Positions 26,269-35,849 of a stretch of DNA of 64,000 nt are shown here, piece by piece; position 1 is the stretch's first letter; every line of letters begins with the position of its first letter. The stretch spans positions 1 to 64,000 of the forward strand of contig NZ_WFKJ01000005.1 of assembly GCF_009208075.1 (NCBI RefSeq), in the 5' to 3' direction. The position numbers and the translations under genes are program-made. The notes beneath the pieces are model-generated. The model ran no database searches. It was not told the origin of the DNA and was given only the letters and a program-made list of their open reading frames with translations. Source of the DNA: Poseidonibacter ostreae (GTDB lineage: Bacteria > Campylobacterota > Campylobacteria > Campylobacterales > Arcobacteraceae).

Positions 26269-28677
26269 ATGAAAATTGAAAGAAGAAATTTTTTAAAAAA
26301 AGGTGCAATAGGGACAGCTGTTATTGCTGCTAGTACTACAATAAGTGGTGCTGCTGCAAATATTATGGAATCAAGAACTAAAAAAATTCCAAGTGCTTCT
26401 CACTTTGGACCTTTTTATGCTCATGTAAGAGATGATAAAATTATTGATATCACTTCACAATTAGATTCAGATGCAAACCCAACAGTAATTGTAAAAGGTT
26501 TAGCCGATAGAAATACTTCAAACTCAAGAGTTAAATATCCAGTAGTAAGAAAGTCTTACTTAGAAGGAAAAGGTCGAGGCGATTTAAGAGGTAAAGAAGA
26601 GTTTGTTAGAGTTTCATGGGAAACAGCACTTGATTTAGCTGCAGATGCAATTAAAAGAGCACAGAAAAAAGGTGGTAATGAAGCACTCTACAACGCATCT
26701 TATGGTGGTTGGTCTATTCCAGGAGCTTTTAAACCAAATGTTTTAGCTGGAAGATTCTTTAACCAAATTGGTGGAGCTGTTGGAACTGCTGGTGAGTATT
26801 CAAATGGTGCTGCTGGTCCTGTAAACCCAGGAGTTGTTGGGGATATGGAAGTTTATTCTATTCAAACTGCACATGAGCAAATTATCAAACATACTGAAGT
26901 TATGGTTTTATGGGGAGCTGATTTATACAAAACTAATAGAGCAGGTTATTCAGTACCAAATCACAGATGTTATGATGCTTATGAAGAGTACAAAAAAGCT
27001 GGTATGAAAGTAATTCTAATTGACCCTATTTATAATTCATCTGGACAAGAGTTTAAAGCTGATTGGATTAAAATTAGACCAGGTTCTGATGTTGCAATGA
27101 TGATGGCAATGATGCATCATTTATATAAAACTGGTAAATATGATAAAGCATTTATTGAAAAATATACTCATGGATTTGATAAGTTTTTACCATATCTTTT
27201 AGGAAAAACAGATGGAATTCCTAAAACTGCAAAATGGGCTGAAAAATTAACAGAAGTACCTGCTAAAACAATTGAGCAATTAGCTGAATTAATGGTTTCT
27301 AAAAGAACTATGATTGCAGGAAACTGGGCAATGCAAAGAGCAGCACACGGTGAACAAGTTGATTGGTCTATAATTACTTTAGCTTCGATGCTTGGACAAA
27401 TTGGATTACCAGGTGGTGGTTTTGGTTTCTCTATGCATTATGAAGGTGGTGGTGATGCTGCATCTGGAAAAAGAACTGTTGGTGGATTAAGTCAAGGAAA
27501 AGGTGGTGCGGTAACTCTTACTATTCCAGCTTCAAGAATGAGTGATTTAATTAATAAACCAGGTGAAACTGTTACTTATAAAGGTAAAACTATTAAGTAT
27601 CCAAAAGTTGAGTTTATGTTAAGTGCAGGTGGTTCACCAATTGGACATCAACCAAATGTAAATGAGCTAATAAAAGCTATGAGAACATTAGATACTGTTG
27701 TTGTTATAGAACCATGGTGGACACCAACTGCTAAAATGGCAGATATTGTTTTTCCTGCAACTACAACTTTAGAAAGAGATGATATTGCTTCTGGTATGTC
27801 GTATTCAAATGATAGAATTTTTGCAATGAGAAAAGTAGTTGATGCTAGATATGAGTCAAAAGATGATTATGAAATCTTTACTGAATTAGCAAAAAGGTTT
27901 GGAACTGAAAAAAGATTTACAAGAGATAGAACGCCTATGCAATGGATTCAAAGATTATACAAAAGATCTTATGCAAATAAAGTAATGAAAATTGCTTTTG
28001 AAGATTTCTGGGAAAAAGGAAGTGTTCATTATGATATTCCTGATGAAGCTAGAAAATATGTTAGACATGAAGCGTTTAGAAAAGACCCTGTAGCAAATGC
28101 ACTTAAAACAGAAACTGGGAAAATTCAAATTTTTTCTGAAAAGTTTGAAAGTTATAAATATAAAGACTTTAAAGGTCATCCAATATGGATGGAGCCAGAA
28201 GAGTGGTTAGGGAATAAAGAATTAGCAAAAAAATATCCATTACACTTAGTATCACCACATCCAAAATTTAGAATCCATACACAAATGGATAATACTTGGG
28301 TACAAAATGTGCATAAAGTACAAGGCAGAGAGCCAATTAGAATTTCTCCAAATGATGCTAAAAAATTTGGTGTAAAAGATGGCGAGATTGTAGAGGTATA
28401 TAATAATAGAGGGAGTATTTTAGCAGGTGTAGTAGTTACAAATACTATTAGAGATGGTGTTGCAGCAATTGAGGAAGGGGCTTGGTATTCTCCTGAAGAT
28501 AGTTCAAAAGAGAATTCAAGATGTAATTCTGGACAAGTTAATGTATTAACTTCATCAAGACCAACATCTCAAATGGCAAATGCAACAACAGTAAACTCAA
28601 CACTAGTTTCAATTAAAAAAGTGGATGTTGTTTCTCCAAATGTGGCATATAATCCACCAAAAATTCAAGGAGCTTAA
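26269..28677 (+). CDS. torA: Trimethylamine-N-oxide reductase, TorA-type molybdoenzyme
   Basis: 802-residue periplasmic molybdopterin enzyme of the DMSO/TMAO reductase family. A twin-arginine signal (ERRNFLKKGAIGTAVIAAS) directs export of the folded enzyme. The molybdenum ligand is Ser149 in NASYGGWSIPG. No N-terminal iron-sulfur motif is present, as expected for TorA. WGADLYKTNRAGY, ERDDIASGMSYSNDRI and RIHTQMDNTWVQNVHKVQGREP are family blocks. The monohaem cytochrome gene starts 2 bp after the stop. Relatives such as BisC or DmsA are less likely given the cytochrome partner and regulator genes. Confidence 0.92.
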   Translation: MKIERRNFLKKGAIGTAVIAASTTISGAAANIMESRTKKIPSASHFGPFYAHVRDDKIIDITSQLDSDANPTVIVKGLADRNTSNSRVKYPVVRKSYLEGKGRGDLRGKEEFVRVSWETALDLAADAIKRAQKKGGNEALYNASYGGWSIPGAFKPNVLAGRFFNQIGGAVGTAGEYSNGAAGPVNPGVVGDMEVYSIQTAHEQIIKHTEVMVLWGADLYKTNRAGYSVPNHRCYDAYEEYKKAGMKVILIDPIYNSSGQEFKADWIKIRPGSDVAMMMAMMHHLYKTGKYDKAFIEKYTHGFDKFLPYLLGKTDGIPKTAKWAEKLTEVPAKTIEQLAELMVSKRTMIAGNWAMQRAAHGEQVDWSIITLASMLGQIGLPGGGFGFSMHYEGGGDAASGKRTVGGLSQGKGGAVTLTIPASRMSDLINKPGETVTYKGKTIKYPKVEFMLSAGGSPIGHQPNVNELIKAMRTLDTVVVIEPWWTPTAKMADIVFPATTTLERDDIASGMSYSNDRIFAMRKVVDARYESKDDYEIFTELAKRFGTEKRFTRDRTPMQWIQRLYKRSYANKVMKIAFEDFWEKGSVHYDIPDEARKYVRHEAFRKDPVANALKTETGKIQIFSEKFESYKYKDFKGHPIWMEPEEWLGNKELAKKYPLHLVSPHPKFRIHTQMDNTWVQNVHKVQGREPIRISPNDAKKFGVKDGEIVEVYNNRGSILAGVVVTNTIRDGVAAIEEGAWYSPEDSSKENSRCNSGQVNVLTSSRPTSQMANATTVNSTLVSIKKVDVVSPNVAYNPPKIQGA

Positions 28678-28679
28678 TT

Positions 28680-29234
28680 ATGAAAGCTATTTTAAAAAAA
28701 TTATTAATAACATTACTTGCAGTAGGGAGTTTTTCCCTACTAAGTGCTAATGAAATGTACATCTTCCAAACAGCAGATGTAAAAATTGATAATAATAAAG
28801 CAAAACTTTATATTGGTACGCCTGTAAAAGTACTAAAAGATGTTGATGATAAGAATTCGTTAGTTGAATTTTCAGGAATGGTTTTTGCTAATAAGCTTTA
28901 CATAAATAAAGATAAATCACTTTTATTAGCATCAGTAGAAAAAAGTACTTTTGGAAAAGATGGTGAAATAAAAAAAGTTCAAGCAATAATTGAAAAAGGT
29001 TATTTAGCTAATAATCCACTTGAAATTTGGGAGGAACATGAAGAGTTCTTTTATGAAAACTGTACACAATGTCATGCCGCACACGCACCAACAGAACATT
29101 CAATGTTAGAATGGGATGCTATTTTACAAACAATGAATGGTTTTGCACAACTTGATGCCCAAGAAGCAGCTTATTTAGCAAGATTTGTAAAAGCTACATC
29201 TAATAATGGATTTTATCCAAAAGCAAAAAAGTAA
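28680..29234 (+). CDS. Monohaem c-type cytochrome, electron donor to TorA
   Basis: 184 residues. A signal peptide (about 1-23) is followed by a small beta-rich region (about 25-110) and one haem site CTQCH (C128-C131-H132). It corresponds to the C-terminal haem module of TorC rather than the pentahaem NapC-like protein, the arrangement known in Campylobacter TMAO reductase loci. Adjacent to torA with 2 bp between. How electrons reach it from quinol is not evident in the window. Confidence 0.87.
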   Translation: MKAILKKLLITLLAVGSFSLLSANEMYIFQTADVKIDNNKAKLYIGTPVKVLKDVDDKNSLVEFSGMVFANKLYINKDKSLLLASVEKSTFGKDGEIKKVQAIIEKGYLANNPLEIWEEHEEFFYENCTQCHAAHAPTEHSMLEWDAILQTMNGFAQLDAQEAAYLARFVKATSNNGFYPKAKK

Positions 29235-29266
29235 AAATTAAGTATAATTAGCAAAAAGGAGAGATT

Positions 29267-29953
29267 ATGAAAAAAGATGTACTTGAAAAATTACAAAACT
29301 TGACTCTTCTTTATGCTGAAGATGAGGTAGGAATTAGAGAAAATATTGCAGATTCTCTACGATACTATGTAAAAGAAGTTTATGAAGCAAATGATGGAGA
29401 GGAAGGATATGAATTATATCTTGAAAAAACTCCTGATATTATATTAAGTGATATTCATATGCCAAATGTAAATGGTATTGAATTTATAAAAAAAGTTAGA
29501 CAAATAGATAAAAATATTCCAGTTGTTATGATAACTGCTCATACAGATAAAGAGTATTTACTTGAAGCAGTTGAATTACATATGGAAAAATATATTGTAA
29601 AACCTCTTGATTTAGATGAGTTATTTGAATCTTTAGATAAATGTATAACCCTGCTAGACTCAAATAGAAAAGTTATATTAAAAGTTGATAAAGATTATGT
29701 TTATGATTATGATTTAAAAGAATTAAAATATAAAGACGAAAGTATTATTTTAAATAAAAAAGAGATGACTTTTTTAGAAGTGCTAATCTCTAATCAGAAT
29801 AGAATTGTAAATTATGAAGAGTTACAAGATAAAGTTTGGGGTGATGATATTATGACAGATAGTGCATTACGCTCACTTGTAAGAAATTTACGAAAAAAAC
29901 TTCCTACGGATTTACTTTTTAATTTATCCGGAGTAGGATATAGACTTGTATAA
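29267..29953 (+). CDS. OmpR-family response regulator of the tor operon
   Basis: 228 residues: receiver domain (about 1-125) with acidic pocket EDE and phospho-acceptor Asp62 in LSDIHMPN, conserved Lys in IVKPLDL, then a winged-helix DNA-binding domain (about 135-228, NKKEMTFLEVLISNQNRIVNYEEL...VRNLRKKLP). Preceded by AAGGAGAG, and follows the cytochrome gene by 32 bp. With the next two genes it forms a likely sensor system for TMAO or a related signal, controlling torA. Confidence 0.9.
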   Translation: MKKDVLEKLQNLTLLYAEDEVGIRENIADSLRYYVKEVYEANDGEEGYELYLEKTPDIILSDIHMPNVNGIEFIKKVRQIDKNIPVVMITAHTDKEYLLEAVELHMEKYIVKPLDLDELFESLDKCITLLDSNRKVILKVDKDYVYDYDLKELKYKDESIILNKKEMTFLEVLISNQNRIVNYEELQDKVWGDDIMTDSALRSLVRNLRKKLPTDLLFNLSGVGYRLV

Positions 29954-31586
29954 ACTAATACTTCTATTTTTTCTTGCATTTAATTTATTAAGTGCAAGTA
30001 CTTTTAGGGAAGATAATTCTAAATTAAAACTTGCAAAACCCATGCATCCAAACTCACATATTAAAATATTTTTACCCTCAATACCTTATTCTTATGTATC
30101 AAAAACAATTAATTCTGGACTTGTACGCTCTACTGATAATGAAAGAGGATGGGAATATGATTTAGCTAAAGAGCATATAAGAGTAGATGATTATACATAT
30201 ATTTTTGAGCTTAGAGAAAATCTAAAATTTCAAAATGGAAAAGATTTTACAATGGATGATATTTTATTTAATTTTGAATTTTTTAAAAAGAATCCACTTT
30301 TATATACAAATATTGATAAAATTGATTTTGATATTATAAAACTTGATGAAAAAAGATTTAAAATAGTTTTAAAACAAAAATATGAGATGTTTTTAACAGA
30401 TTTAGCACGAATTTATTTTTATACCAAAGAGTACATAGAAAAATATAATCCAATAGGAGCAGAAACTGGGACAGCAACAAAAGTAGCTGGTGCTTATGGA
30501 ATGGGACCATATATTTTAAAAAGTGGTTTTGCATTAGGAGAGAAACAGACTTCAAAGCTTGAATTAATAGCAAATCCTTATTATTGGGATAAAAGATATC
30601 CAAAAATTAAAAAGGTTACAGTTTATACTCAACTTGATGTGAATAAGGCTTTAGATTCTATTGTTGAAAAGGAAGGGCAACTTGATATTATGCCAATTCC
30701 ATTTAATAAAAAAATTAATGTACTAATGTCAAAATATTCAAAGCTTATAATAAAAGAATCTACAAATAACTTTACAATATTTTTTAATCTAATAAATGGA
30801 AATAAAATACTTGAAAATAAAGATGTAAGAATTGCCTTGAATGAAGCAATAAATCAAGAAAATCTTTTAAATTTTGTTTATAAAAAAGAAGGAAAAATAT
30901 CTCCTTTTGCAACTTCGATAAACTATAAAGAGGTGAAAAAAATTGCAGCTAAAAATGAATACAAGAAATTTAATTTTAGTGAAAAAAAGAAAAAAGAGTT
31001 GCTCAATGGCTTAGAGTTAAATATTTTTACTCAAGATAGATTTATATTTTTATTTAAAGGCATTGAATACCAATTGAAGAAATATGGTGTTAAATTAAAA
31101 TATACAATTACAAGTAGTGAAAAAGATATATATGAACAACTTTTAAATACAAGGACTTCACAAAACAGTAAAAAATGGGATTTACTTATGTGGGGTAATG
31201 ATGATTGGTATTACCAAAATCCTTGGACGGTATTTTTTGTTTATGAAAACGATTCTCCTTGGTCTACAATAAAGAATGATGAGGTAATGAATACTCTAAT
31301 CACAAAATTTTTTGAAACAAAAACTAACTCTTTGGAATATGAAAAAATAGTAGAAAAGATACTTTATCAAGCACGAGAGATGGCATATACTTTAAGAGTT
31401 CCATCTTCTAATAAAGTATTAGCAGTAAATAAAGAAGTTGTTTTTAAACCTTATGGAGGAGGGATAATCCCTCTTTGGAAAATAGAATTAACAAAAGATC
31501 ATTGGTCAATTAGAAAAAATAATGAGTATTCAAAAAAATTACATACTCCTATAAAAACACAAAGAATTAAAAATGAAGTTAAATAA
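29946..31586 (+). CDS. Periplasmic substrate-binding protein, SBP family 5 (dipeptide-binding type)
   Basis: 546 residues. It starts at TTG 29946, overlapping the response-regulator stop by 8 bp. A signal peptide (MYKLILLFFLAFNLLSAS) leads into the family-5 solute-binding fold: YIFELRENLKFQNGKDFTMDDILFNFEFFK, AYGMGPYILKS and DVRIALNEAINQENLL. No ABC permease or ATPase is near. Its position between a response regulator and a histidine kinase, overlapping both, suggests it is a ligand receptor that hands a signal to the kinase. In E. coli TorT plays that part, but TorT belongs to a different binding-protein family. Confidence 0.87.
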   Translation: MYKLILLFFLAFNLLSASTFREDNSKLKLAKPMHPNSHIKIFLPSIPYSYVSKTINSGLVRSTDNERGWEYDLAKEHIRVDDYTYIFELRENLKFQNGKDFTMDDILFNFEFFKKNPLLYTNIDKIDFDIIKLDEKRFKIVLKQKYEMFLTDLARIYFYTKEYIEKYNPIGAETGTATKVAGAYGMGPYILKSGFALGEKQTSKLELIANPYYWDKRYPKIKKVTVYTQLDVNKALDSIVEKEGQLDIMPIPFNKKINVLMSKYSKLIIKESTNNFTIFFNLINGNKILENKDVRIALNEAINQENLLNFVYKKEGKISPFATSINYKEVKKIAAKNEYKKFNFSEKKKKELLNGLELNIFTQDRFIFLFKGIEYQLKKYGVKLKYTITSSEKDIYEQLLNTRTSQNSKKWDLLMWGNDDWYYQNPWTVFFVYENDSPWSTIKNDEVMNTLITKFFETKTNSLEYEKIVEKILYQAREMAYTLRVPSSNKVLAVNKEVVFKPYGGGIIPLWKIELTKDHWSIRKNNEYSKKLHTPIKTQRIKNEVK

Positions 31587-33234
31587 TATAAATATAAAAG
31601 TAAAGCTTGGAATACTATTTCTAATTTTGTGTATTTCTATTGCAGTTTTATCCTATAAAGCAATAAATACAAGTGAGTATAATAAACAAACATTAAAAGT
31701 AGTACATAGTAAATCTCAAACTGTATTAGCAATGCAAGATAAGATTATCACGCCTTTATATAAATTAAGAGAATTAACTCAGTCTTTAGTAATGGCTCCT
31801 AATAATGAGATTAGAGAAACTATTCAAAGCAATATGAACTTTCTTGTAAAGAGTCTTAAAAATGAGTTTATACAACTAAAAGATACTCTTGTATTATTAG
31901 AATGGGATAGATATCAAGAATCAATTAAAACTACTAAAAAATATCTTGAAGATGAGTTTGAAGAGGGTGCATATGTAAATGTTACAACAACAAGTAGAGA
32001 ACAGTTTAACCAATTATTAGAAAGTCTATTAGCAATTCAAAGTAACTCTTTAAATAATTCAACAATTGCTTATGAAAAAGCAAGTAAAGAAGTAAAAGAG
32101 ATTAAATTTGAAATTTTAATGGTGATTGTAATCGTACTTATTTTAGCAACATTTATAGGATGGTTAATTACAAGTAATATAATAAAATCAATTGATGTTG
32201 TTCAAGATGGATTGACAAACTTTTTTGAATATTTGCATCATAGAAAAAATAGTGTTAGAAAAATTGAAATAAATTCAAAAGATGAATTTTATCAAATGGC
32301 ACAGATGATAAATGAAAATGTCTCTGATATACAGAAAAATATTAGAGATAATGAAGAGCTGATTAAAAATGCTACAAAGGTATTAGAAGATTTAAAAAGT
32401 GGGGACTTAAGTTCAAGGCTTACAAAACACAGTAATAACGAATCCTTAAATGAATTGAAAATTATGATGAATAATATGATTGATAATTTGGAGTTTCAAG
32501 TACAAGAGCAAATTGATAAAAGGCTAGAGCAAGAACAATTGTTAATTCAGCAATCAAAACTAGCATCAATGGGTGAAATGATTGGTAATATTGCTCATCA
32601 ATGGAGACAGCCTTTATCTCAAATCTCTGCTATTCACATGAATATGAAAATTACTTATGATTTTGATAAGTTTACAAAAGAGTATATAGATACAAAGATA
32701 AAAGAAGCAAATAAATTAACCTCTTATATGTCTCAAACAATATCAGATTTTCAAAACTTCTTTAAACCACAAGGTGAAAGAGAGTATTTCTCAGTTGAAA
32801 AAGCATGTCGTGATGCTTACCATATATTAGAATCATCACTAAAATATCATGGAATAAAAATAGAGTTTAATGTAATTGAAGATAGTAAAATTTTTGGTTA
32901 TAAAAATGAATATTCACAAGTGATTTTAAATGTATTAAGTAATGCAAAAGATATTTTAATAGAGAGAAAAATAGAAAAACCAAATATAAATATAGAAATA
33001 AAAGAGGGTGAGAATTTTGCAATTGTAAAAATAAAAGATAATGCAAAAGGTGTTGAAAAAAATATTATAGATAAAATCTTTGAGCCATATTTTACAACAA
33101 GACATAAAACTCAAGGTACAGGTATTGGTTTATATATGTCAAAAAATATAATAGAGCGAAATATGAATGGCTTTATTAATGTAAAGAATATAGAAAATGG
33201 AGCATTATTCACTATTAAGGTTTCAAAGAAGTAA
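31573..33234 (+). CDS. Membrane sensor histidine kinase of the tor operon
   Basis: 553 residues. Two membrane helices (about 10-27 and 181-200) bracket a helical periplasmic sensor (about 28-180). A HAMP-like linker with long coiled coil (about 205-330) is followed by the kinase core: His342 in GNIAHQWRQPLSQ, N-box VILNVLSNAKDIL, and G-boxes IKDNAKGVEK and GTGIGLYMSK. It overlaps the binding-protein gene by 14 bp. The linker closely resembles that of the chemoreceptor at 47.6-49.9 kb. Confidence 0.9.
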   Translation: MKLNNINIKVKLGILFLILCISIAVLSYKAINTSEYNKQTLKVVHSKSQTVLAMQDKIITPLYKLRELTQSLVMAPNNEIRETIQSNMNFLVKSLKNEFIQLKDTLVLLEWDRYQESIKTTKKYLEDEFEEGAYVNVTTTSREQFNQLLESLLAIQSNSLNNSTIAYEKASKEVKEIKFEILMVIVIVLILATFIGWLITSNIIKSIDVVQDGLTNFFEYLHHRKNSVRKIEINSKDEFYQMAQMINENVSDIQKNIRDNEELIKNATKVLEDLKSGDLSSRLTKHSNNESLNELKIMMNNMIDNLEFQVQEQIDKRLEQEQLLIQQSKLASMGEMIGNIAHQWRQPLSQISAIHMNMKITYDFDKFTKEYIDTKIKEANKLTSYMSQTISDFQNFFKPQGEREYFSVEKACRDAYHILESSLKYHGIKIEFNVIEDSKIFGYKNEYSQVILNVLSNAKDILIERKIEKPNINIEIKEGENFAIVKIKDNAKGVEKNIIDKIFEPYFTTRHKTQGTGIGLYMSKNIIERNMNGFINVKNIENGALFTIKVSKK

Positions 33235-33307
33235 AAATTTAATATTTATTAACACATTATTATCTTTAATTAGGTAAAATGAGGATAATTAATTTATAGG
33301 AATATAA

Positions 33308-33802
33308 ATGCCAAAAGAAAAAACATTTAAAGAAAAAATTTTAGATTATATATATATTGTATCTAAGCAACCAATCTTGTTAAGAGATTTACTTATTGCA
33401 AATAGACAATATAAAGAAGGTATGCATGTAGATCCTGCAAAACTTGGGTTCAGAATAAAACTCTCACGTGCTTATTTAGTTTATATGGGAATGATACTAA
33501 GTGTTTTAATACCTTTATCAGGACTTACACATAAACCTTTAGCTGATATAGATTCACATATATCTATAATAGGAGCTGTTGTTATTACAGCAATTATATT
33601 TATTGGCTTTAATTTTTTTAGAGCTAAAATGAGAGATGCTATAACTATTGAACTTATAAAAAGATCTTGGAAAATACATTTTCCTTTTTTCTCTTATGAT
33701 GAATATTCAGAAAAAATTGAAGAAATTTTTGAAAAATCTTTGAAAGAAGAAGTTTCAAAAAGAGAATTAGAAAAATATATCTTAGATAACCTTACAGAAT
33801 AA
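33308..33802 (+). CDS. Conserved hypothetical membrane protein
   Basis: 164 residues, function unknown. Basic N-terminal cytoplasmic part, two membrane helices (about 52-70 and 85-105) and a charged helical C-terminal tail (YSEKIEEIFEKSLKEEV). No Cys cluster or catalytic motif seen. AATTTATAGGAATATAAATG gives an AGGA ribosome site. It stands alone between the tor operon and the convergent amidohydrolase gene. Confidence 0.7.
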   Translation: MPKEKTFKEKILDYIYIVSKQPILLRDLLIANRQYKEGMHVDPAKLGFRIKLSRAYLVYMGMILSVLIPLSGLTHKPLADIDSHISIIGAVVITAIIFIGFNFFRAKMRDAITIELIKRSWKIHFPFFSYDEYSEKIEEIFEKSLKEEVSKRELEKYILDNLTE

Positions 33803-33812
33803 TCTCTGTAAG
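33791..33812 (+). terminator. Hairpin at the stop codon of the hypothetical membrane protein gene
   Basis: CTTACAGA (33791-33798) pairs with TCTGTAAG (33805-33812), followed by ATTATTTT. The stem overlaps the last codons; a moderate terminator. Confidence 0.5.
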
Positions 33813-33829
33813 ATTATTTTACGAATATC

Positions 33830-34645
33830 TTATTTCTTTAAATCTAAATCTAGATGTATTTTAGTAAAAGTAAGTAAGGACTCAACAAAAGCTTTCGCAC
33901 AATTTTCTCTATTTTCATTTGTATCTCTTACATCTTTATATGGAAACTCTATTTGAATTCCACTAATATTCCCACCATTTAAAGACCCATGGCTAATAGT
34001 ATTGTAAGCACCCTCAAAATAGTTGTCATCACTTGCATATGGAAGTTTTACAGAAGGTACTGAATCATAACCTTCATTACACATCAAACTTCCCATAGAG
34101 TGTGGACCTCTTAATTGATCTATAAAACACTCTTTTGTAAATTTTGATAAAGCAGAAATACTTGAATTCTCAATATTAGATTTCTCTTTTAGTGAACCAT
34201 CATGTTGCTTGATAATAGAATTATCAAGTAAGTATCCAAACTCTAAATATCCTTTAGGATGTGATTGTCCATGAATATCTATATATAAACCTTTTGAAAA
34301 CTTATTTTCTATCTCTTTTTTAGAAATTTTAATAAAGTCATGAAATTGATTATAAGGAATACTTGCTTTTTCATCTTCATAAGCTTCTTCTTTTGCTCTA
34401 TTTATATCTACTTTGACTCTTGAAATATCAGCAATTACTGCATAAGGTGTAAGCTGTGTTTGTTTATGAAATTCTTTTATAATTAATTCCGTAAGTTCAT
34501 AAGTGTAATCATCTTTATCAAATACACCTTTGGTTCTTGTTTTTATCTCTTTTGGTTCTTCTTCTCCACCATGAGGAGCACTTAATATTATTGGTGCATT
34601 TCCTTGGTAATATTTTATATGATTTTTTTTAATTGCTTTAGTCAT
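33830..34645 (-). CDS. N-formylglutamate amidohydrolase-like protein
   Basis: 271 residues of the N-formylglutamate deformylase/amidohydrolase superfamily. Visible marks are ILSAPHGGEEEP near the N-terminus (metal histidine), DISRVKVDINRAKEEA, GLYIDIHGQSHPKGYLEFGY and the C-terminal GIQIEFPYKDVR. No histidine-degradation (hut) genes are nearby, so the physiological substrate is uncertain. It overlaps the methyltransferase gene upstream by 8 bp. Confidence 0.8.
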   Translation of the reverse strand: MTKAIKKNHIKYYQGNAPIILSAPHGGEEEPKEIKTRTKGVFDKDDYTYELTELIIKEFHKQTQLTPYAVIADISRVKVDINRAKEEAYEDEKASIPYNQFHDFIKISKKEIENKFSKGLYIDIHGQSHPKGYLEFGYLLDNSIIKQHDGSLKEKSNIENSSISALSKFTKECFIDQLRGPHSMGSLMCNEGYDSVPSVKLPYASDDNYFEGAYNTISHGSLNGGNISGIQIEFPYKDVRDTNENRENCAKAFVESLLTFTKIHLDLDLKK

Positions 34646-35384
34646 AAATCGCTTTTGCGTCCTTGTTTCTTTCTCTTTTTAAATCCATATCGATATATTT
34701 ACCTAATACGTCTTTTTTTGTTTTTGTTGCTAATGTAATTTTTCTTTTTACAGGTCTATATTCATATATAAAAAATCTTGCTTCATTCATTGATAATCTA
34801 ATAGGAGTTGCAACTGAGTAAGAACTCATCACACAATCATCTTTACATAGTTTATATATATCATCAAAGTACTCTTTTGTCCAAAGTTCAGTATTTACGT
34901 CTGATGAAAAAGCATCTTGATATATTATGTCAAAGGATTCTTTTTCTAGTGTTTTTATATACTCTCTAGCATCACCTATATTTACTTCTATTTTTATCTT
35001 TTTATCTTCATATTTAAGATTTTTTGATACTTCAATTATTATATGCTTAATCTTTTCAAACTCTTTGGGAAACTCAAAGTTTTCTAAAGATTTTACTAAG
35101 TTTCCATCTAACTCAGGAGAGTAAATAGATACTTTTATATCTAAGTTATGTTTTATAATATAATATAGTGTAGTAAAAGTGTTATATCCAATTCCAAAGC
35201 AGATATCTAAAATCTTTAGTTCTTTTTTATTTTCATGAAATTGAAATGTTGGGAGTATATGTTTTGATAGCGCTTCATTTATAGCACCATCATCAGGATT
35301 GTGATAGTGCTGATTGTATCTTGATGAAAAAAGTGTGTTTGAACCATCTTTAGTTGAAACTACACTATTTATATTATCTTGCAA
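34638..35384 (-). CDS. MnmC/MnmD-type tRNA methyltransferase domain protein
   Basis: 248 residues. SAM motif I is LKILDICFGIGYNTFTTLYY; the N-terminal GSNTLFSSRYNQHYHNPDDGAINEA and the acidic IYQDAFSSDVNTELW are typical of the methyltransferase half of MnmC, which completes mnm5s2U at the wobble base of tRNA. The FAD oxidase half of fused MnmC is absent, so it is an MnmD-like standalone form. It sits between a methyltransferase-like gene and the amidohydrolase in the luxS operon. Confidence 0.85.
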   Translation of the reverse strand: MQDNINSVVSTKDGSNTLFSSRYNQHYHNPDDGAINEALSKHILPTFQFHENKKELKILDICFGIGYNTFTTLYYIIKHNLDIKVSIYSPELDGNLVKSLENFEFPKEFEKIKHIIIEVSKNLKYEDKKIKIEVNIGDAREYIKTLEKESFDIIYQDAFSSDVNTELWTKEYFDDIYKLCKDDCVMSSYSVATPIRLSMNEARFFIYEYRPVKRKITLATKTKKDVLGKYIDMDLKRERNKDAKAIYD

Positions 35385-35399
35385 TATTTAAAGTCACTT

Positions 35400-35843
35400 T
35401 TAAAGACCATTGTCCCAGTGGTGCATTTTTTTTGCAGTGAAAATATAAGTATCATCAAAAAGTTCAATACAGTTTGCTGCTTGAAAACCAATATTTTCTA
35501 AAAGTTCCAAAAGTTCATACTTATTATCATTTTCTATTTTTTCTAAAATGATTATATTTCCAGAGTTTTCAATTGCTTTATACATCAGTTTTAATATCTG
35601 TTCTTGATTAGGACAAGATGTTAGAATGTTTCCTAAAACTACATATTCATATTCTCTAGCAGTTCCTCGTAGTTTCGCACTTGATTCATCTATAAAAGGA
35701 ATATACTTGATATTCCCTTCATTTTTTTTTCTTACTTCTTCAAGTGCTAAATCAACTAAACCTAAAGAGTTATCAATATGTAAGATTGCAATATTTATGT
35801 AATCTGCAAATAACTCTTTAAACAAAGATAGCTTTTTTTCCAT
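35400..35843 (-). CDS. Short protein resembling the C-terminal half of a SAM methyltransferase
   Basis: 147 residues, not assigned. YEYVVLGNILTSCPNQEQILKLMYKAIENSGNIIILEK followed by ENIGFQAANCIELFDDTYIFTAKKMH has the strand-helix pattern of the second half of class I methyltransferases. A glycine-rich SAM motif I is missing. Residues 15-45 (INIAILHIDNSLGLVDLALEE) could be a degraded first half. It lies 6 bp from luxS and 15 bp from the MnmD-like gene on the same strand. The call is a structural impression only. Confidence 0.5.
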   Translation of the reverse strand: MEKKLSLFKELFADYINIAILHIDNSLGLVDLALEEVRKKNEGNIKYIPFIDESSAKLRGTAREYEYVVLGNILTSCPNQEQILKLMYKAIENSGNIIILEKIENDNKYELLELLENIGFQAANCIELFDDTYIFTAKKMHHWDNGL

Positions 35844-35849
35844 GAGGTT

